NCBI RefSeq assembly: GCF_021462225.1
Contig: NC_061800.1
Location: 14,554,749 to 14,618,748, forward strand
Length of the DNA: 64,000 bases
Reading direction: 5' to 3'
Source: Girardinichthys multiradiatus
Lineage: Eukaryota; Chordata; Actinopteri; Cyprinodontiformes; Goodeidae
The translations under genes were made by a program, and so were the position numbers. Position 1 is the first letter of the stretch. The number at the start of each line of letters is the position of its first letter. The notes under the pieces are model-generated. The model saw nothing but the letters and a program-made list of their open reading frames with translations. It made no database searches and was not told the DNA's origin. Shown here one piece after another: positions 36,016 to 48,506 of the stretch.

Positions 36016-36748
36016 GTGTAATGTAAACACAATCAGAAAGCAGAGGGTTACAATAATCTCTTATACAAACTATAAAAGTGTGAACTCAGAGTCAGACATT
36101 GTTCTTCGTGTGATAAAATGTGTTTGCAACATTTTTAATTTGGTTTTTTAAACTTTGAAACCTGATCTAAGGGTTCATTGCCAGAACTCTGAGCTTCAGG
36201 CAGATTTATAGCACTTAGTTTATGTATGAAAATCCCATATGAAGAAAACCTTGTAATCAAGCTTTAAATGGCCAAATACCATGTTAGAACCAGGTCACAG
36301 GGAACAATCAGGGCTGCAGTATTGCCCCTCTTTGGAAAGTTTGGTTTTCGGCCTTTGCTCTTTATTCTGTCATGTCTCTTGGCAAGCTTCTGACCCCAAT
36401 GCCAGAGAACTCTCAAGAGACAATGATCAAAGTTTAACAAGTTTATTGAAATATAAAGCAGATGTAGGTGACTGGTCCAGGCGGGTTCCGTTAACATGGG
36501 ATTGTGGGTCACTGAGGAAGAGCGGAGAGAATAAATGGAGAATACTGTGAAGAGAGTAATAAGGAGTTTATCTTACTGGGGTTAGATCAGTAGTGTCGAA
36601 CGAGGAGGAGTGAGCAGAGTCTGGGGGTGTTGGTCCATGTGGTGACCTGCGGTCCGATATGAAGTGGTGGAGCATTGGAGATAGGACAGGTTAGGCTGGA
36701 GGGTACGAAGGAGAGAGGAACTTTGATGTTGCCAGTTGCGAAGGAAAG

Positions 36749-37026
36749 TGCAAAAACTGATTAAAAAAAAAATAAGTTAAAATTTCTTAAAATGAGTGTA
36801 ATTGCCATTAATTTGAGCACGAAAATAAGATGATCTGTCAATACAAGGAGCATTTTTTCCATTAAAATAAGCTAATTAGATATTATGCACTTGAAGATAG
36901 AGTTTTTTTCTTATTTTAAACATAAATCATCTTATTCCATTGGAAAATTGTCTTATGTGCCTGCTTAAATCAGGGGCAAAAACACTTATTTCAAGAAAAA
37001 TTGGCTTACTTTTTTCAATTTTTGCA
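36749..37026. mobile_element. AT-rich MITE with about 55-bp imperfect inverted ends
   Basis: The left end tgcaaaaactgattaaaaaa runs on to an 'aaaatgagtgtaattgcc' segment. It is mirrored by the right end, whose complement starts tgcaaaaattgaaaaaagta and runs to 'aaataagtgtttttgcc'. The 278-bp unit has no coding capacity and lies inside an unassigned, less AT-rich region (36280-37450) that it may have split. Confidence 0.6.
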
Positions 37027-40000
37027 TATGGTTCAAGGCAGTTTGAACTCTGAATCTAGGAAGCCTCATAGAATGACAGATCCAGAGGAAAACCTGCGAG
37101 GTAACCTTAGGAGATGGGAGAGAGAGCAGGGTTAGCATAGCCAAGGGAGCACAAGGAAGAAAAACAACGAAGAATTACTCAGAGGGCTAGATGTACCACA
37201 TGGGTTGACACTCAAATGATCGTCAAATGATCATCAACCAACTGGTGGCTGATCAGAGGCAGATGAGGCAAGCAGCTCCGCCCTCCATAAACCTGCTGCT
37301 GAAACCTGAACAAAGCTTGTTTTCTACATCTAGAGAATTGAATAAATAACAGGTTGCTGCAGGAGCCAACACAGTTTCTCTTAAATATTGCCGCCCCAAC
37401 ACCCGTAAAAACAGAGCCACTGACAAAATCAGACAGTAGAACAACCTGTCTGAAAACACAATTTAAACAATAATTTCCAGGTTTGACATATTTTACCCAA
37501 ATGTACTGTCAGGAATGATATATTCAAGTAAATTGTAAAAAAAAACATTCGTATTCATTTATATGTCCTCACAATTACTGGAAAAGTAATTTATGATGTC
37601 TACCTGTTAGCCATACTGTCTCGTTTGGTCTCTCAGCTCTGTTAGTTTTCTGTGATTTTATCCCCAGGGGCTAAAGCTCTTCTGAAAGCAATCTCACTTG
37701 TATTTTCCTGATTTTCTTTTTCTCCCGGACCTGGCCACCCTCATTCTGCAGCGCGTCTCTAACCGGGCCTAATTGGATGTATTAGGTTTGAGTGCTAGCA
37801 TGAGTTCTCTGTGTTTTCCAGTTAACCATGACCAGACATCCCAAACGGCCAGAACAGTTGTGATAAAAAGGCTCCAGGGACTAACTCCCACCCCTGCAGG
37901 GAGGGGAGCTTTTTTGTTGTCGTTTTTTTAAGACAGGGCTCTTGAACAGAGGTAGAGAGGCAGAAGTATGCGGACAAATGTTTCAACTGCATCCGACCCT
38001 CCAGACAGCTGAACAAAATCCAAGATTGTCAGTCCTACAGCTAATAATGAATGACTATAATCCATTATTTATCAGCTCTGGAGAAAATATTTGCAATTAT
38101 CCTGTGACATCCTGCCACTAAAGGTGAAGTTTTGTTTTATGTCTAGTTGTTAAAGGTTTTATAATAAAAGTAGACACTCGATTTTACAGCATTCACAAAT
38201 GATTTAAAAAACTAATTACACATGCAGAGAGTATAGAGCAGATTTATCTTCTGATGACACATTGTTAAATGGCCTGGTGAGTTTAGCAGCTCACTTTAGA
38301 ATTTAACTGGCCACATTGCCTAGCTCATCTGTTTTGATATAGTGTGCCATCGGGTATCCACGCCACTAAAATAAACAGTAACCCGTCGTCTGACTTGTCA
38401 AATCGATTTTTAGGTGGAGATGAATCTGCAGTTCAAACATATCCCTGCAACATATATTTAAAGACTATTTGGAAACTGACAACCACACACTTTCACCAAC
38501 AAAAGGCCTTCACAGTGTCAACAACTGCTCTGAATTCGTTTATGAAAAATTACCAAAAAAAAGTGGACGTTTGTGGTTGAAGTGGCGAAAAACAAAAAAA
38601 ACAATCCGTATGCATGTGTACTTTTGAATGACACTGTACTCTGGTAACATATCTGACACTGGGAGATTTATTGTGTGCTCTGCTCTCAACTTCTGCCTTA
38701 AAAGTTGCATAAAGTGCTTGAAGTCAGGTTTCATCTCAGATTAGTAAAGTGCTTTCACAAAAAAAGTTAAAAGAACATTTTAATATGGTCATTTCGTGAA
38801 TGTTCTGCCTAAAGCTGATGCTATTTAAAACATTTATTTCTATGTCTCAGATGCATATGCATATTATACTTGTCTGAAACCTAAACTTTACTGTTAATTC
38901 ATACCAATTCACAAGTGCACTGCAGTATGTTTGTCAGCATCTCCTCAAAGCTGATGCATTTTTATGTGCTGTTCAGATCAAACTAGTGTGTTTCTACTCA
39001 TACTTCTATTTAAATCAATTCCACTTTTTGTGAATACAGAAATAAATACATCTTTCCCTGAGGTTAAAAGCCCTCCAGTCTGGCTCTTGGCCCTCCAAAT
39101 GTTAATAAAGCTTCATAATGCTACCACCTTCCTTCTTTAATAATTATCCCATCCTTGAAATGTGCACTTATTAATTTTTCCGCTCAGCTGAACCCTGTAA
39201 CAGTGTGTGTGGTAGTCTAGTGTGTTGGTAATCAGAAAGCCAAATGGGAAATCTTCAGCAGTGATGACGAAGCAGAACCATATATCAAAGTCAATGTGGA
39301 CACAGCATGGCTGACCTTGAGCCAAAATGGCAACAAGCTGCTATCGACATCAAATGGAAATAACTATTATGTTCACCGAACTGTGGATGTGTGGCCGACC
39401 TCATTATGATTATTGTTCCATTTGTTGTGGAGATGGCATTCAGCAATGATATAATAGAGTCACATAATATAAATGACATGCAAGGTGATAGTTAATACAT
39501 CAAGATGGAAACTGTTCCTACTTGGACTGAGCTGTGCAACACCCCACCACAGAGCTGGCTGCCTGCTCATTTCTTTGCCTGTGGGGTCACCTCAGATGTG
39601 CTGACTAAGCTGTTATGTCTTTATTAGATGTAAACTGACCTCAGGTTCACCAGAAACCTCCAGCCTGGGCACAAAGAGCCTTTAACAACACATGGAGATT
39701 CCTCAGCGTCTAGGCTAAACATTACAGGGCTCTCCAAATAAACCACAAAAGCCTGCGCCAGGAAAGAAGAAACGAGACTTTTTCAGTTGAGCTGAGGGCA
39801 ATGAGGAAGAGAAGCTGCAGTTCTGTAATTAGGGTGTTGAGAGAGGGAAGGAGGGTAAATAAGAGAGGGATGCAGAAAATGGAGGGGAGCCTTTGAGAGG
39901 AAGAGGAGTTATTCAGTTGATTCCTTTTATTCGATGTTCCTCAGGCATCTTGATCAGCTCTGGCGGCTTAGCCTCATCATTAACAGCTTTAGATTTAATT

Positions 40001-40456
40001 AGCAACCATTAAGCCTCTGTTTTACTGGAGGAGATTACAAATATTTAATCACTGTTTGGGTAATGTACCATGTGTAGCATTGTTGATGTGTTTGCAAAGG
40101 GAAGAATTATGCAGCATTGATGTTATTCTTCTTCAGTTCCTTTTCAGATCAACATATTTGTAACAGATATGGCCTAAACATTTAGACTTCACACAACATT
40201 CAATTCACCTATATATTTTCTTAGTTTAGTCATATGTTTACCAATTTTATTATTCTTTTTTTAGAAATTTGGCACGGTGTCTCTTGCCTTTTTTCTTGAT
40301 CAAATTAATAAGATACATAAATTTGTTAAAAATATGAAATTGTTATTGTACTCCTCAAATCAGTGGTGGAGCTGACCAGAGACACAAGCAAACTAAACCA
40401 CTGCTAAGGGCATCCAGGCTAGTAGGGAAATATTACTAATTCTCACACATAATATA

Positions 40457-42169
40457 CAGGTCCTTCTCAAAATATTAGCATATTGTGATAAAGTTCATTA
40501 TTTTCCATAATGTCATGATGAAAATTTAACATTCATATATTTTAGATTCATTGCACACTAACTGAAATATTTCAGGTCTTTTATTGTCTTAATACAGATG
40601 ATTTTGGCATACAGCTCATGAAAACCCAAAATTCCTATCAAACAAAATTAGCATATCATTAAAAGGGTCTCTAAACGAGCTATGAACCTAATCATCTGAA
40701 TCAACAAGTTAACTCTAAACACCTGCAAAAGATTCCCGGGGCCTTTAAAACTCCCATCCTGGTTCATCACTCAAAACCCCAATCTCACAAAATTAGCATA
40801 TTTCATCCGACCAATAAAAGAAAACTGTTTTTAATACAAAAAACGTCAACCTTCAAATAATCATGTACAGTTATGCACTCAATACTTGGTCGGGAATCCT
40901 TTTGCAGAAATTACAGCTTCAATGCGGCGTGGCATGGAGGCAATCAGCCTGTGGCACTGCTGAGGTCTTATGGAGGCCCAGGATGCTTCAATAGCGGCCT
41001 TTAGCTCATCCAGAGTGTTGGGTCTTGAGTCTCTCAACGTTCTCTTCACAATATCCCACAGATTCTCTATGGGGTTCAGGTCAGGAGAGTTGGCAGGCCA
41101 ATTGAGCACAGTGATACCATGGTCAGTAAACCATTTACCAGTGGTTTTGGCACTGTGAGCAGGTGCCAGGTCGTGCTGAAAAATGAAATTTTCATCTCCA
41201 TAAAGCTTTTCAGCAGATGGAAGCATGAAGTGCTCCAAAATCTCCTGATAGCTAGCTGCATTGACCCTGCCCTTGATAAATCACAGTGGACCAACACCAG
41301 CAGCTGACACGGCACCCCAGACCATCACTGACTGTGGGTACTTGACACTGGACTTCTGGCATTTTGGCATTTCCTTCTCCCCAGTCTTCCTCCAGACTCT
41401 GGCACCTTGATTTCTGAATGACATGCAGAATTTGCTTTCATCCGAAAAAAGTACTTTGGACCACTGAGCAACAGTCCAGTGCTGCTTCTCTGTAGCCCAG
41501 GTCTGGGGAATGCGGCACCTGTAGCCCATTTCCTGCACACACCTGTGCACGGTGGCTCTGGATGTTTCTACTCCACACTCAGTCCACTGCTTCCGCAGGT
41601 CCCCCAAGGTCTGGAATCGGTCCTTCTCCACAATCTTCCTCAGGGTCCGGTCACCTCTTCTCGTTGTGCAGCGTTTTCTGCCACACTTTTTCCTTCCCAC
41701 AGACTTCCCACTGAGGTGCCTTGATACAGCACTCTGGGAACAGCCTATTCGTTCAGAAATTTCTTTCTGTGTCTTACCCTCTTGCTTGAGGGTGTCAATA
41801 GTGGCCTTCTGGACAACAGTCAGGTCGGCAGTCTTACCCATGATTGGGGTTTTGAGTGATGAACCAGGCTGGGAGTTTTAAAGGCCTCAGGAATCTTTTG
41901 CAGGTGTTTAGAGTTAACTCGTTGATTCAGATGATTAGGTTCATAGCTCGTTTAGAGACCCTTTTAATGATATGCTAATTTTGTGAGATAGGAATTTTGG
42001 GTTTTCATGAGCTGTATGCCAAAATCATCTGTATTAAGACAATAAAAGACCTGAAATATTTCAGTTAGTGTGCAATGTATCTAAAATATATGAATGTTAA
42101 ATTTTCATCATGACATTATGGAAAATAATTAACTTTATCACAATATGCTAATATTTTGAGAAGGACCAG
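40457..42169 (-). mobile_element. Nearly intact Tc1 transposon with 328-bp inverted repeats
   Basis: The element is 1713 bp, flanked by TA on both sides (40455-40456 and 42170-42171). The terminal inverted repeats 40457-40784 and 41842-42169 are each 328 bp and, by eye, differ at about nine positions (roughly 97% identical). The right repeat ends directly at the transposase ATG. It lies antisense to sema5b, about 450 bp upstream of the PSI exon. The good repeat identity and a frame broken by one stop suggest a fairly recent insertion. Confidence 0.95.
40879..41841 (-). pseudogene. Tc1 transposase (DD34E) with a single in-frame TGA
   Basis: The 320-codon frame starts MGKTADLTVVQKATIDTLKQ. It has an N-terminal HTH (KEISERIGCSQSAVSRHLSG), a basic GRKKCGRKR hook, a second HTH (LGDLRKQWTECGVETSRATV) and a DDE domain. 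The catalytic residues are D in VLFSDESKF, D in FQHDLAPAH and E in NPIENLW, with 34 residues between the last two: the DD34E pattern of Tc1. The frame ends GFPTKY then stop. The only break is TGA at codon 187 (41281-41283), after GVGPL, and the same frame resumes at once with FIKGRVNAASYQEI. A Cys codon is the likely ancestral state. Otherwise it looks full length. Confidence 0.92.
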
Positions 42170-42623
42170 TATTTTTGAATCTGAATTTGAATATTAAATC
42201 CTGAAGAGCTACTGACATATATATTCTGTCACTTTAAGGGATTAATTGTTGGCTCAGTACTTAATTATAAAAATAGGTGTGTTAAATGCACAGTACGTAA
42301 ACGTGCTGTGGTTACTGGTTGGTTCCGGATCTAGTTCTGCTGACAGCCCAATATAGCTTCAGGTTATCTCTGATCAGGAGGACACAAAGGAGATTTATTT
42401 TATTGTTCCTGACTCTTTGGACTGATTTTAATACAGGTTTTAAACTCTAATATATTTGCATGAAGTGTGATTTAAGCCCACATTTCTGTTTTAAAAATGT
42501 TTTTTATTGGTCTGATGTGATTTCACCTTTAACCTTGCAACACAGATGCAGACAGTTTATCTTCCTTATTGTTGACCTTTCTTCTTTATTCACTCTGGCC
42601 CCCATCCTTCTATTCGTTTCTAG

Positions 42624-42741
42624 ACTTTGCTTGGAGGCCAGGGACCCCTACTGCGGCTGGGACTTCAGGCAGCGCAAATGCACCACACTGGAGGAGAGCT
42701 CCAACATGAGCCAGTGGAAACAGAACATCACCATTTGTCCA
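42624..42741 (+). CDS. sema5b: sema5b exon: PSI domain
   Basis: One base completes the Thr codon from the upstream exon; 39 codons follow. The protein reads LCLEARDPYCGWDFRQRKCT then TLEESSNMSQWKQNITICP. DPYCGWD is the hallmark of the semaphorin PSI module, a cysteine-rich wedge after the propeller. The TLE-SSNMS-W-QNIT-CP ending is closer to 5B than to 5A. An N-glycosylation sequon NIT is present. Acceptor gtttctag|actttg and donor cca|gtaaga. Phase 2 in, phase 0 out. Confidence 0.96.
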
Positions 42742-44281
42742 GTAAGACTGACCTCCCTGCAGCGTTTACTGGACGCAGCTGCAGTCCTAAACTCAGCGGA
42801 TTGTTAATCTCTGCACACGTCAGCATTTACATGACTGCTGTCTTCTGTCAAAATATCAATAAACAGTAGTGACCCTCAGCCTCTAGAAGTCAAGAATTCC
42901 CATTCTAACACAAAGCCTTCATGTGTTCAACAGATGAAGTATGTGTTGGATTATGAGTTTTTCCAAAGCTTGTTGAAACTTTCTCCTCTTGTCAGTCTAC
43001 CATATGGGGAACCTAGTTTAATCTGTCCCATGAACAAAGTTTCTAAACTGGCCTCAAATTGTTTTTCTTTGTAGCTAGTTATGTCATATTAAAGAGGTAA
43101 ACACAATATAAGAAAGCAGGAAAATTCAGTAGAGAAAACTAAGTAATAATTATGAAGAAGCAGAGGCAACAGACGTGGTGTCAAAACTCAGTGTTTTGGT
43201 TTACTGTTACTCTTTATCACATAGTTTCACTGCAACTCAAAGCAGATTTTTGCCTGTTATGACTTTCAACAACAACCAAAAGGAGTCCATCAAACTTCCA
43301 ATTTACATATTTATGTATATTTTGTTACTTCACTTTTGTTTTTATTTGTTTAATCATTCATCGTTTTGCTCATTCTGTTTATTTAAGGGCTGCGTGTTTA
43401 CAAGAACTATATAATCATGATTATTTTGGTCATAACTTGCTCAGTAAAGTCCTACTTTCTGCCATCTACATTTGTCCTGACTTTTTCAAAGCAAGACTAC
43501 ACAATACTGGGTTCAGACTTTAAAAGGTTGGAAGAGCATCAGTTGGGAAACATTGGGAAGCAGAATATGCCATAATAATAAAAATATTAAATTATTTAGT
43601 ATTATTGTTTTTTATAATTGTTTTGAACCAACCTCAAATTGGAATAATGAATTTGATTAATTAGCATTTTTTATAGTGTATTTTTGCACAGTAAAGCCCC
43701 TTTTGGATAAATAGGCATCAATTACATTTATTTGCAAAAAAAGCCGGTTAGCAAGGGGGGAGGGGGGTTGACCTTCCACAATTTGTGACCTATGTGACAC
43801 TCAGATTATTTTATAAGGTCAGAGACCACGATCACCTTTAACTTTGGTTGGATCCATCTGCTGTTGACAGTTGAAGGTCTCTAGCGAAAACCAAAACATC
43901 CACTGTCACTAAAATAATGTTTTGATCAATGCTCAAAAGTATGCAGAATATACCTGCAGTCTTCTGCAGGCTTAAATAATTATCACTAATGTTTTCAGAG
44001 TACTCCTAACATTTACTGTAATAAAATCAAACCGAAAATGACCCATGTCTCTCCTGAAAGCATTTTTTGACTCCTCAATGTTATAATGAAGAACATAACA
44101 CTACTAGTATGAGATTCTCCTGGTATGTTTACCTTGAGAGAAACTTACCACGGTTTCACAGTATTAAAAACACATTTTAAAATGAATCTATATCAAATCA
44201 GCAAACACCAGATTAAGCCATTTGAAAATTCCCTACAAAGTAGGGTCATGATGCACTGTCAAAATGATGTTTGTTTTTCAG
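42742..44281 (+). other. sema5b: sema5b intron (1.5 kb, phase 0)
   Basis: This GT-AG intron joins the PSI exon to TSR1. It is AT-rich; I recognise no repeat family and no reading frame of interest in it. Confidence 0.85.
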
Positions 44282-44466
44282 CTGCGGAACCAGACCTTTG
44301 ATGGTGGCTTTGGACCATGGACTTCATGGCACCCCTGCAATAATGATGATCCATTGGATGGTGTGAGCTCTTGTTTGTGTCGCTCCAGATCATGTGACAG
44401 CCCTGCCCCTCGGTGTGGAGGCAAAAACTGTGAAGGGCCCATTATTGAAGTCTCAAACTGCTCAAG
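44282..44466 (+). CDS. sema5b: sema5b exon: thrombospondin type-1 repeat 1
   Basis: The exon encodes LRNQTFDGGFGPWTSWHPCN, then DGVSSCLCRSRSCDSP, RCGGKNCEGP and VSNCS plus two bases of Arg. GPWTSW is the tryptophan ladder (C-mannosylation type W-x-x-W), and CLCR-RSCDSPAP-CGG-NC is the class 5 TSR1 cysteine pattern. This module has an atypical insertion between the tryptophans and CLC and no C-x-x-S/T-C fucosylation site, as is usual for TSR1 of this family. NQT and NCS are N-glycosylation sequons. Acceptor tttttcag|ctgcgg, donor aag|gtcaga. Confidence 0.96.
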
Positions 44467-44699
44467 GTCAGAAAAATATATCTTTATTTTAGCTATTGTA
44501 ATAAAACTCTATAATGTTTGAGTCCATTAGTTTAATAAGAGATTATTTTGACTACTAATTACTTAAAGAATGATATATCTAGATGTCTACAAAATAAGAC
44601 CAATGATCTTTCATAGCCTTGCACATAAACAGCTTTTAGTCATATGGATATAAATAACAATAGGGAGAGTACATCTTTTTTTTAAATTGCATAAGATAT

Positions 44700-45870
44700 A
44701 AGGGTGCTATGACCACTTTAGTGACAGATGCATGCTCATCCTGCACCAGAACAGCATGGTTTTGTTGACATGATTCAATGTATCGGATCAATACTGGCAT
44801 GGTGAGATCGACACGTTAGTTTCAGATTCTCTTCCATGTGTCCACCAAATTCAGTGAGCGGAGCGTAGCTTCTCTCTCTGCTGCTCACTGCCCCTCCCTG
44901 CTCTGCCGAGAGAGAGCACTGACAGCAGCCCGTGATGGCACAGAGAAAGGGAAGTTCTTTGTGGACGTTATTCACTGCAGCTGATAAGGACACAGCCAAT
45001 TGATGTGTGCAGAAAAGTAATTCACTACTGTGGGAGCACCACTAAAACACAGAAACAAAAAAGATTTGAGGAAGGAGGGGGAGGAGGAGGGGGGTGACCC
45101 CAAACCCGACCCCTGACACAGCGACAGAGGTCTCTGGCTTTTCAGTCAAAAATCTGGAATTTTTAGATAATCTCCTGCATGAAGAAATGTTTTCCACACT
45201 GTAATTGGTTGATCAGAGATACAATTTTAGAACTCTGTTATCAACTATTATATATTCAGCTGGTTGAAAAAAATAAATCTTAATTGTTTTTCGGAACTCA
45301 GAAATACTCACAAAAGATATACACATTAACCCTGAAATATGAATATGGCTGAATGCAATAACCCTTTGTGTTAACTGTTGAAGGAAAAACAGTATTCCTA
45401 TTTAGGCTGCATGCAGATTACAGTTACAGACTTAATTATCATAATGATTTTATTATTTCCCTAGATAATTCACAAAGATCCAAATAGTTAATGAAACATG
45501 TTTGCCTAAAATCTTTGTCCTTTGTTTTATCATAATAATAATCAACTAACTAAATAATCCTAAAATTATTCAAAGATCATGAAATTTCAAGTAAAGTATT
45601 GGAAACAGCGATACTAACCAATCCAGTACTTGGCATTGGATCGATACCAGAATTCCCAGTATCGCACACCTCCAAACAAAGCCCATACTAAATGGGCAAT
45701 GAATGATCCATTCACTGCACTGTCTGTTCAGAGTTCAGTCGAAGTTCTGCGGAGCTGTTTCGGCCTTTATCACAGTTTAGTGGACAAATTGCATGCTAGG
45801 ATTACAGGATCCTCTCTCTTTTCCATTCAACAATGCACAAAAAAATAGGCCCAGAAGACGAAGGACACAA
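44700..45870. mobile_element. Possible hAT-like transposon remnant
   Basis: The words 'gtatcggatcaatactgg' near the left and 'gcattggatcgataccagaa' plus 'cccagtatcgcac' near the right resemble the tcggtatc-type ends of fish hAT elements. The interior carries the GC-richer patch 44860-45000. No hAT transposase frame (RW-, DDE or hATC block) was seen. Boundaries are uncertain. Confidence 0.35.
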
Positions 45871-46026
45871 GAAGGTTGGAACTGAAATAAATTATGGGAT
45901 AATAACTACGTAATCCATTCTTGTATATTGGTCAGTTATTAATAGAAATAACATCAATTTGCATTCTGCTGTAAATTTTTGATCAGTAGCCACAGATCGC
46001 ATTGTGTAGCAGAATTAAAGCACTTA

Positions 46027-46172
46027 CAGGGGTTGGACAATGAAACTGAAACACCTGTCATTTTAGTGTGGGAGGTTTCATGGCTAAATTGGACCAGCCT
46101 GGTAACAAGTCTTCATTGATTGCACATTGCACCAGTAAGAGAAGGTGTTTCAGTTTCATTGTTCAACCCCTG
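46027..46172. mobile_element. 146-bp MITE derived from Tc1 family A
   Basis: The element starts caggggttggacaatgaaac and ends tttcattgttcaacccctg, with TA on each side (46025-46026, 46173-46174). About 115 bp of the left part match the right end of copies 1 and 2 up to the 'gcaccagtaagag' point, where it jumps to the opposite terminal repeat. It thus keeps both ends but none of the transposase. This is a textbook internal-deletion MITE. Confidence 0.93.
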
Positions 46173-48362
46173 TATATTTACTGTGTTTTTTCCTTTTTCC
46201 ATGTATTTATTATTACGTACATCAGGAAATAGCGTTATCAGGCTAGAATGTGTAAGCTTGAACACTTGTCAGTTTGAGCTAAAATGATACTTGCTACAGG
46301 TGGGATCAATGCTGGTGGTGCAACAGAAAACTATAATTTGAACACTGACAAATGAATGTTCCCTGATGGTTACATTTTGTGACAGCTGCTATCAACATGT
46401 GACCGTCTTGACACCGAAAAGGAAAGGGTTTGAACCTCAAAGCAAATAAAAAAAAAACATAGTTGCCTTTCCTCTCTCTTGTAGAAAGAAACATTTCAGC
46501 GTTAATACACTAGATTTCTGTTGGTAACACTATAAATTAAGCCCCGCTTGGTCACACATTCACAGCTGTCACAATCGGGGATCCTTTACATTTCAGAATG
46601 TTAGATGTCAGCAAAATGAATACAGTGCATTTCTATAAAGTAAACGTTTTTGTTGAACCAAAGTTACATTAATTTCGAAAGCTTCTGTGATTTGGGTCAA
46701 ATGAATATGTTTAATTTGTGTATTTGGCTAAATCTTTCATTTATTAGATTAAACAGTTATCATCATTTCTATTTGTGATTATTTGTATCAAGGATGATGC
46801 AATAAAACAGAGAGAGAAAACAGAGTGGGGTAGAGGCGCCGCTGTGGCCAAAACGTCCATGATCTGTTGTTCCTTGAAAAAACCAGCAGACATAATCTCA
46901 CCCTGAACTTTTCCTTAAACTTGAGAGCTCTGATCATATGTATGACTGATTTAATGAGATGTAAACTAGTAAAGCAAAAGCTAGTAAATATTTTATACTT
47001 ACAACTTTGACTATGTGGTATCTGTAAGCAGCCATATTAGAAATTGAACCACCATCATCATATGCCTAAATTCCAACTTTGTTGAATTTCCTTCTGGAAA
47101 CTTAATAAATGTCACTTTAGAGTACAAATGGAACCCAGCTTAAGACTCATTTTTTGAACAAAGAGTGATTGTTGAACGTAGCTAGCACTAGCTTGTGCTA
47201 AATAATTAGCAGGCAAAAAGGTAAAGGTATTTGAATTAAACTTTAGCTCTAGTGTGAAGACATATCTTCACCCGGTTATTGCATTGTATAGTTCAAAATG
47301 GCCACCTGTGAAGAATGATGATGCCCCTTGTAGTCTCAAATCCAACCACCTCATTTATGATTTATGATTATGGTCCATATATAGTTATTTTTATATTTAT
47401 ATGTATTATTACAGCATAATTATAGCATTGGTTGTGACGATTGAAGCTTTTAGTTTGTTATTTAGACATCAAGTTTTCCCCAGAGAAATTCTTCACTTCC
47501 TTTGACTTCAGTAGAATGGGCCAATCAAAAACAAGGAGCTTAAGCACCTTCATCCCACTGGATACCTATGGCAGATTTAATCCTTGGTGTTAAAATTGAA
47601 TTGTTCTTCTGTAGAGCGTGGCAATTAAGCCATGAGGAGAGCTTCCCAGGAACCAAGCACTTAAGCAAATAGAGGGAATATTTCCCAGCCAGAACAAGCT
47701 CTTAATGTGTTAACATTTCAGCTAGCAAAAGTTCAGAATCAGAGCAACAATTTTAAATGTAGAGCTAAATGGAGTTTAGACAAAAATTCAGAATGAAAGA
47801 CTCACCTTCACCACCTCCACCTTCCAGTGACTCTTCTGTGTGTATCCCGGCCTTCCAATCAGCATCCTGTCCACCTGATTCTCGATCCAATCACCTTCCG
47901 ACGCCTTGCTTTTAAAGGACCTTCTGCGTTGTTCATCCTCGCTTGTCAGCTGAGCTCATACCTCCTCCACCCCACCTGCATCATCTTCCTTCCCATCTCC
48001 TCCCAGCTTCCTGACTCCCTGGCCGCCAATCCGCCACCAGTGTCGGATCCGGGGGAAGACATCTCTAAATCTAAACCTTACAAAAGTTCATATTAACTCA
48101 ACATTCTCAGCATTCATGTCTTCCTCCCAGGTCCGAGCCCCAAAGAAATAACCATGTAATTTCACATCATGAAAACCTTTCTAATTGCCATCCCTTCTCT
48201 TTGTGAGTCTTTTCAGATTCAAATACGTATTCTTGTATTGTAATTTAGTATTTTTTTAACACCCTGTAAGAAAACTATGTTAAATCGTTAGTGAAAGATT
48301 AAGTTTGTGAATATTGGCGGCACTGAGGTTAATAAGGTCTTTCCATATGTCTGTTGCCATAG

Positions 48363-48506
48363 GAATGGAGGCTGGACACCCTGGTCGTCATGGGGACAGT
48401 GCAGCACAACCTGTGGTACAGGCTTCGAGATGCGCCAGCGTTCGTGTAACAACCCCTCACCCCGACACGGAGGGCGAGTGTGCGTGGGGCCCACCAGGGA
48501 TGAACG
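48363..48506 (+). CDS. sema5b: sema5b exon: thrombospondin type-1 repeat 2
   Basis: After one base completing Arg, the exon reads [20 protein letters not shown], then [20 protein letters not shown] and VGPTRDE plus two bases. It has the full WTPWSSW tryptophan ladder and a CSTTCGTG segment, which satisfies the C-x-x-S/T-C-x-x-G O-fucosylation consensus. The [13 protein letters not shown] phrase is typical of class 5 TSR2. Acceptor tgccatag|gaatgg, donor acg|gtaaag. The module's last cysteines come from the next exon (FCNEGVSC). Confidence 0.96.

Larger units (their letters stand above)
23391..42623 (+). other. sema5b: 19.2 kb sema5b intron (phase 2) between Sema and PSI exons
   Basis: This is the longest complete intron in the window. 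It holds a LINE tail with an inserted SINE-like unit (24770-25235), Tc1 relics, family A copy 2 (29746-30512), a GT run, a GC-rich repeat, a SINE, a LINE C-terminal fragment, an AT-rich MITE and the Tc1 element 40457-42169. Stretches 23700-24560 (T-rich) and 28060-28700 look like old repeats I cannot name. In 25250-26580, 31470-32820, 37030-38340 and 38650-40450 I recognise nothing definite. The segments 35030-35165 and 39490-39760 have the more balanced composition of possible conserved non-coding DNA. Confidence 0.85.
44467..48362 (+). other. sema5b: sema5b intron (3.9 kb, phase 2)
   Basis: This GT-AG intron joins TSR1 to TSR2. It contains a hAT-like patch (44700-45870) and a 146-bp Tc1 deletion derivative (46027-46172). 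The C-rich stretch 47800-48090 may be part of a retroelement: it has balanced base composition and an 89-residue proline- and serine-rich frame, but I cannot recognise it. Elsewhere (46180-47520) nothing is recognised. Confidence 0.85.

Noticed and set aside
47827..48096. 89-residue proline- and serine-rich + strand frame just before TSR2
   Set aside because: It is not needed by the exon phases (TSR1 joins TSR2 directly), has no known domain and is probably repeat-derived.
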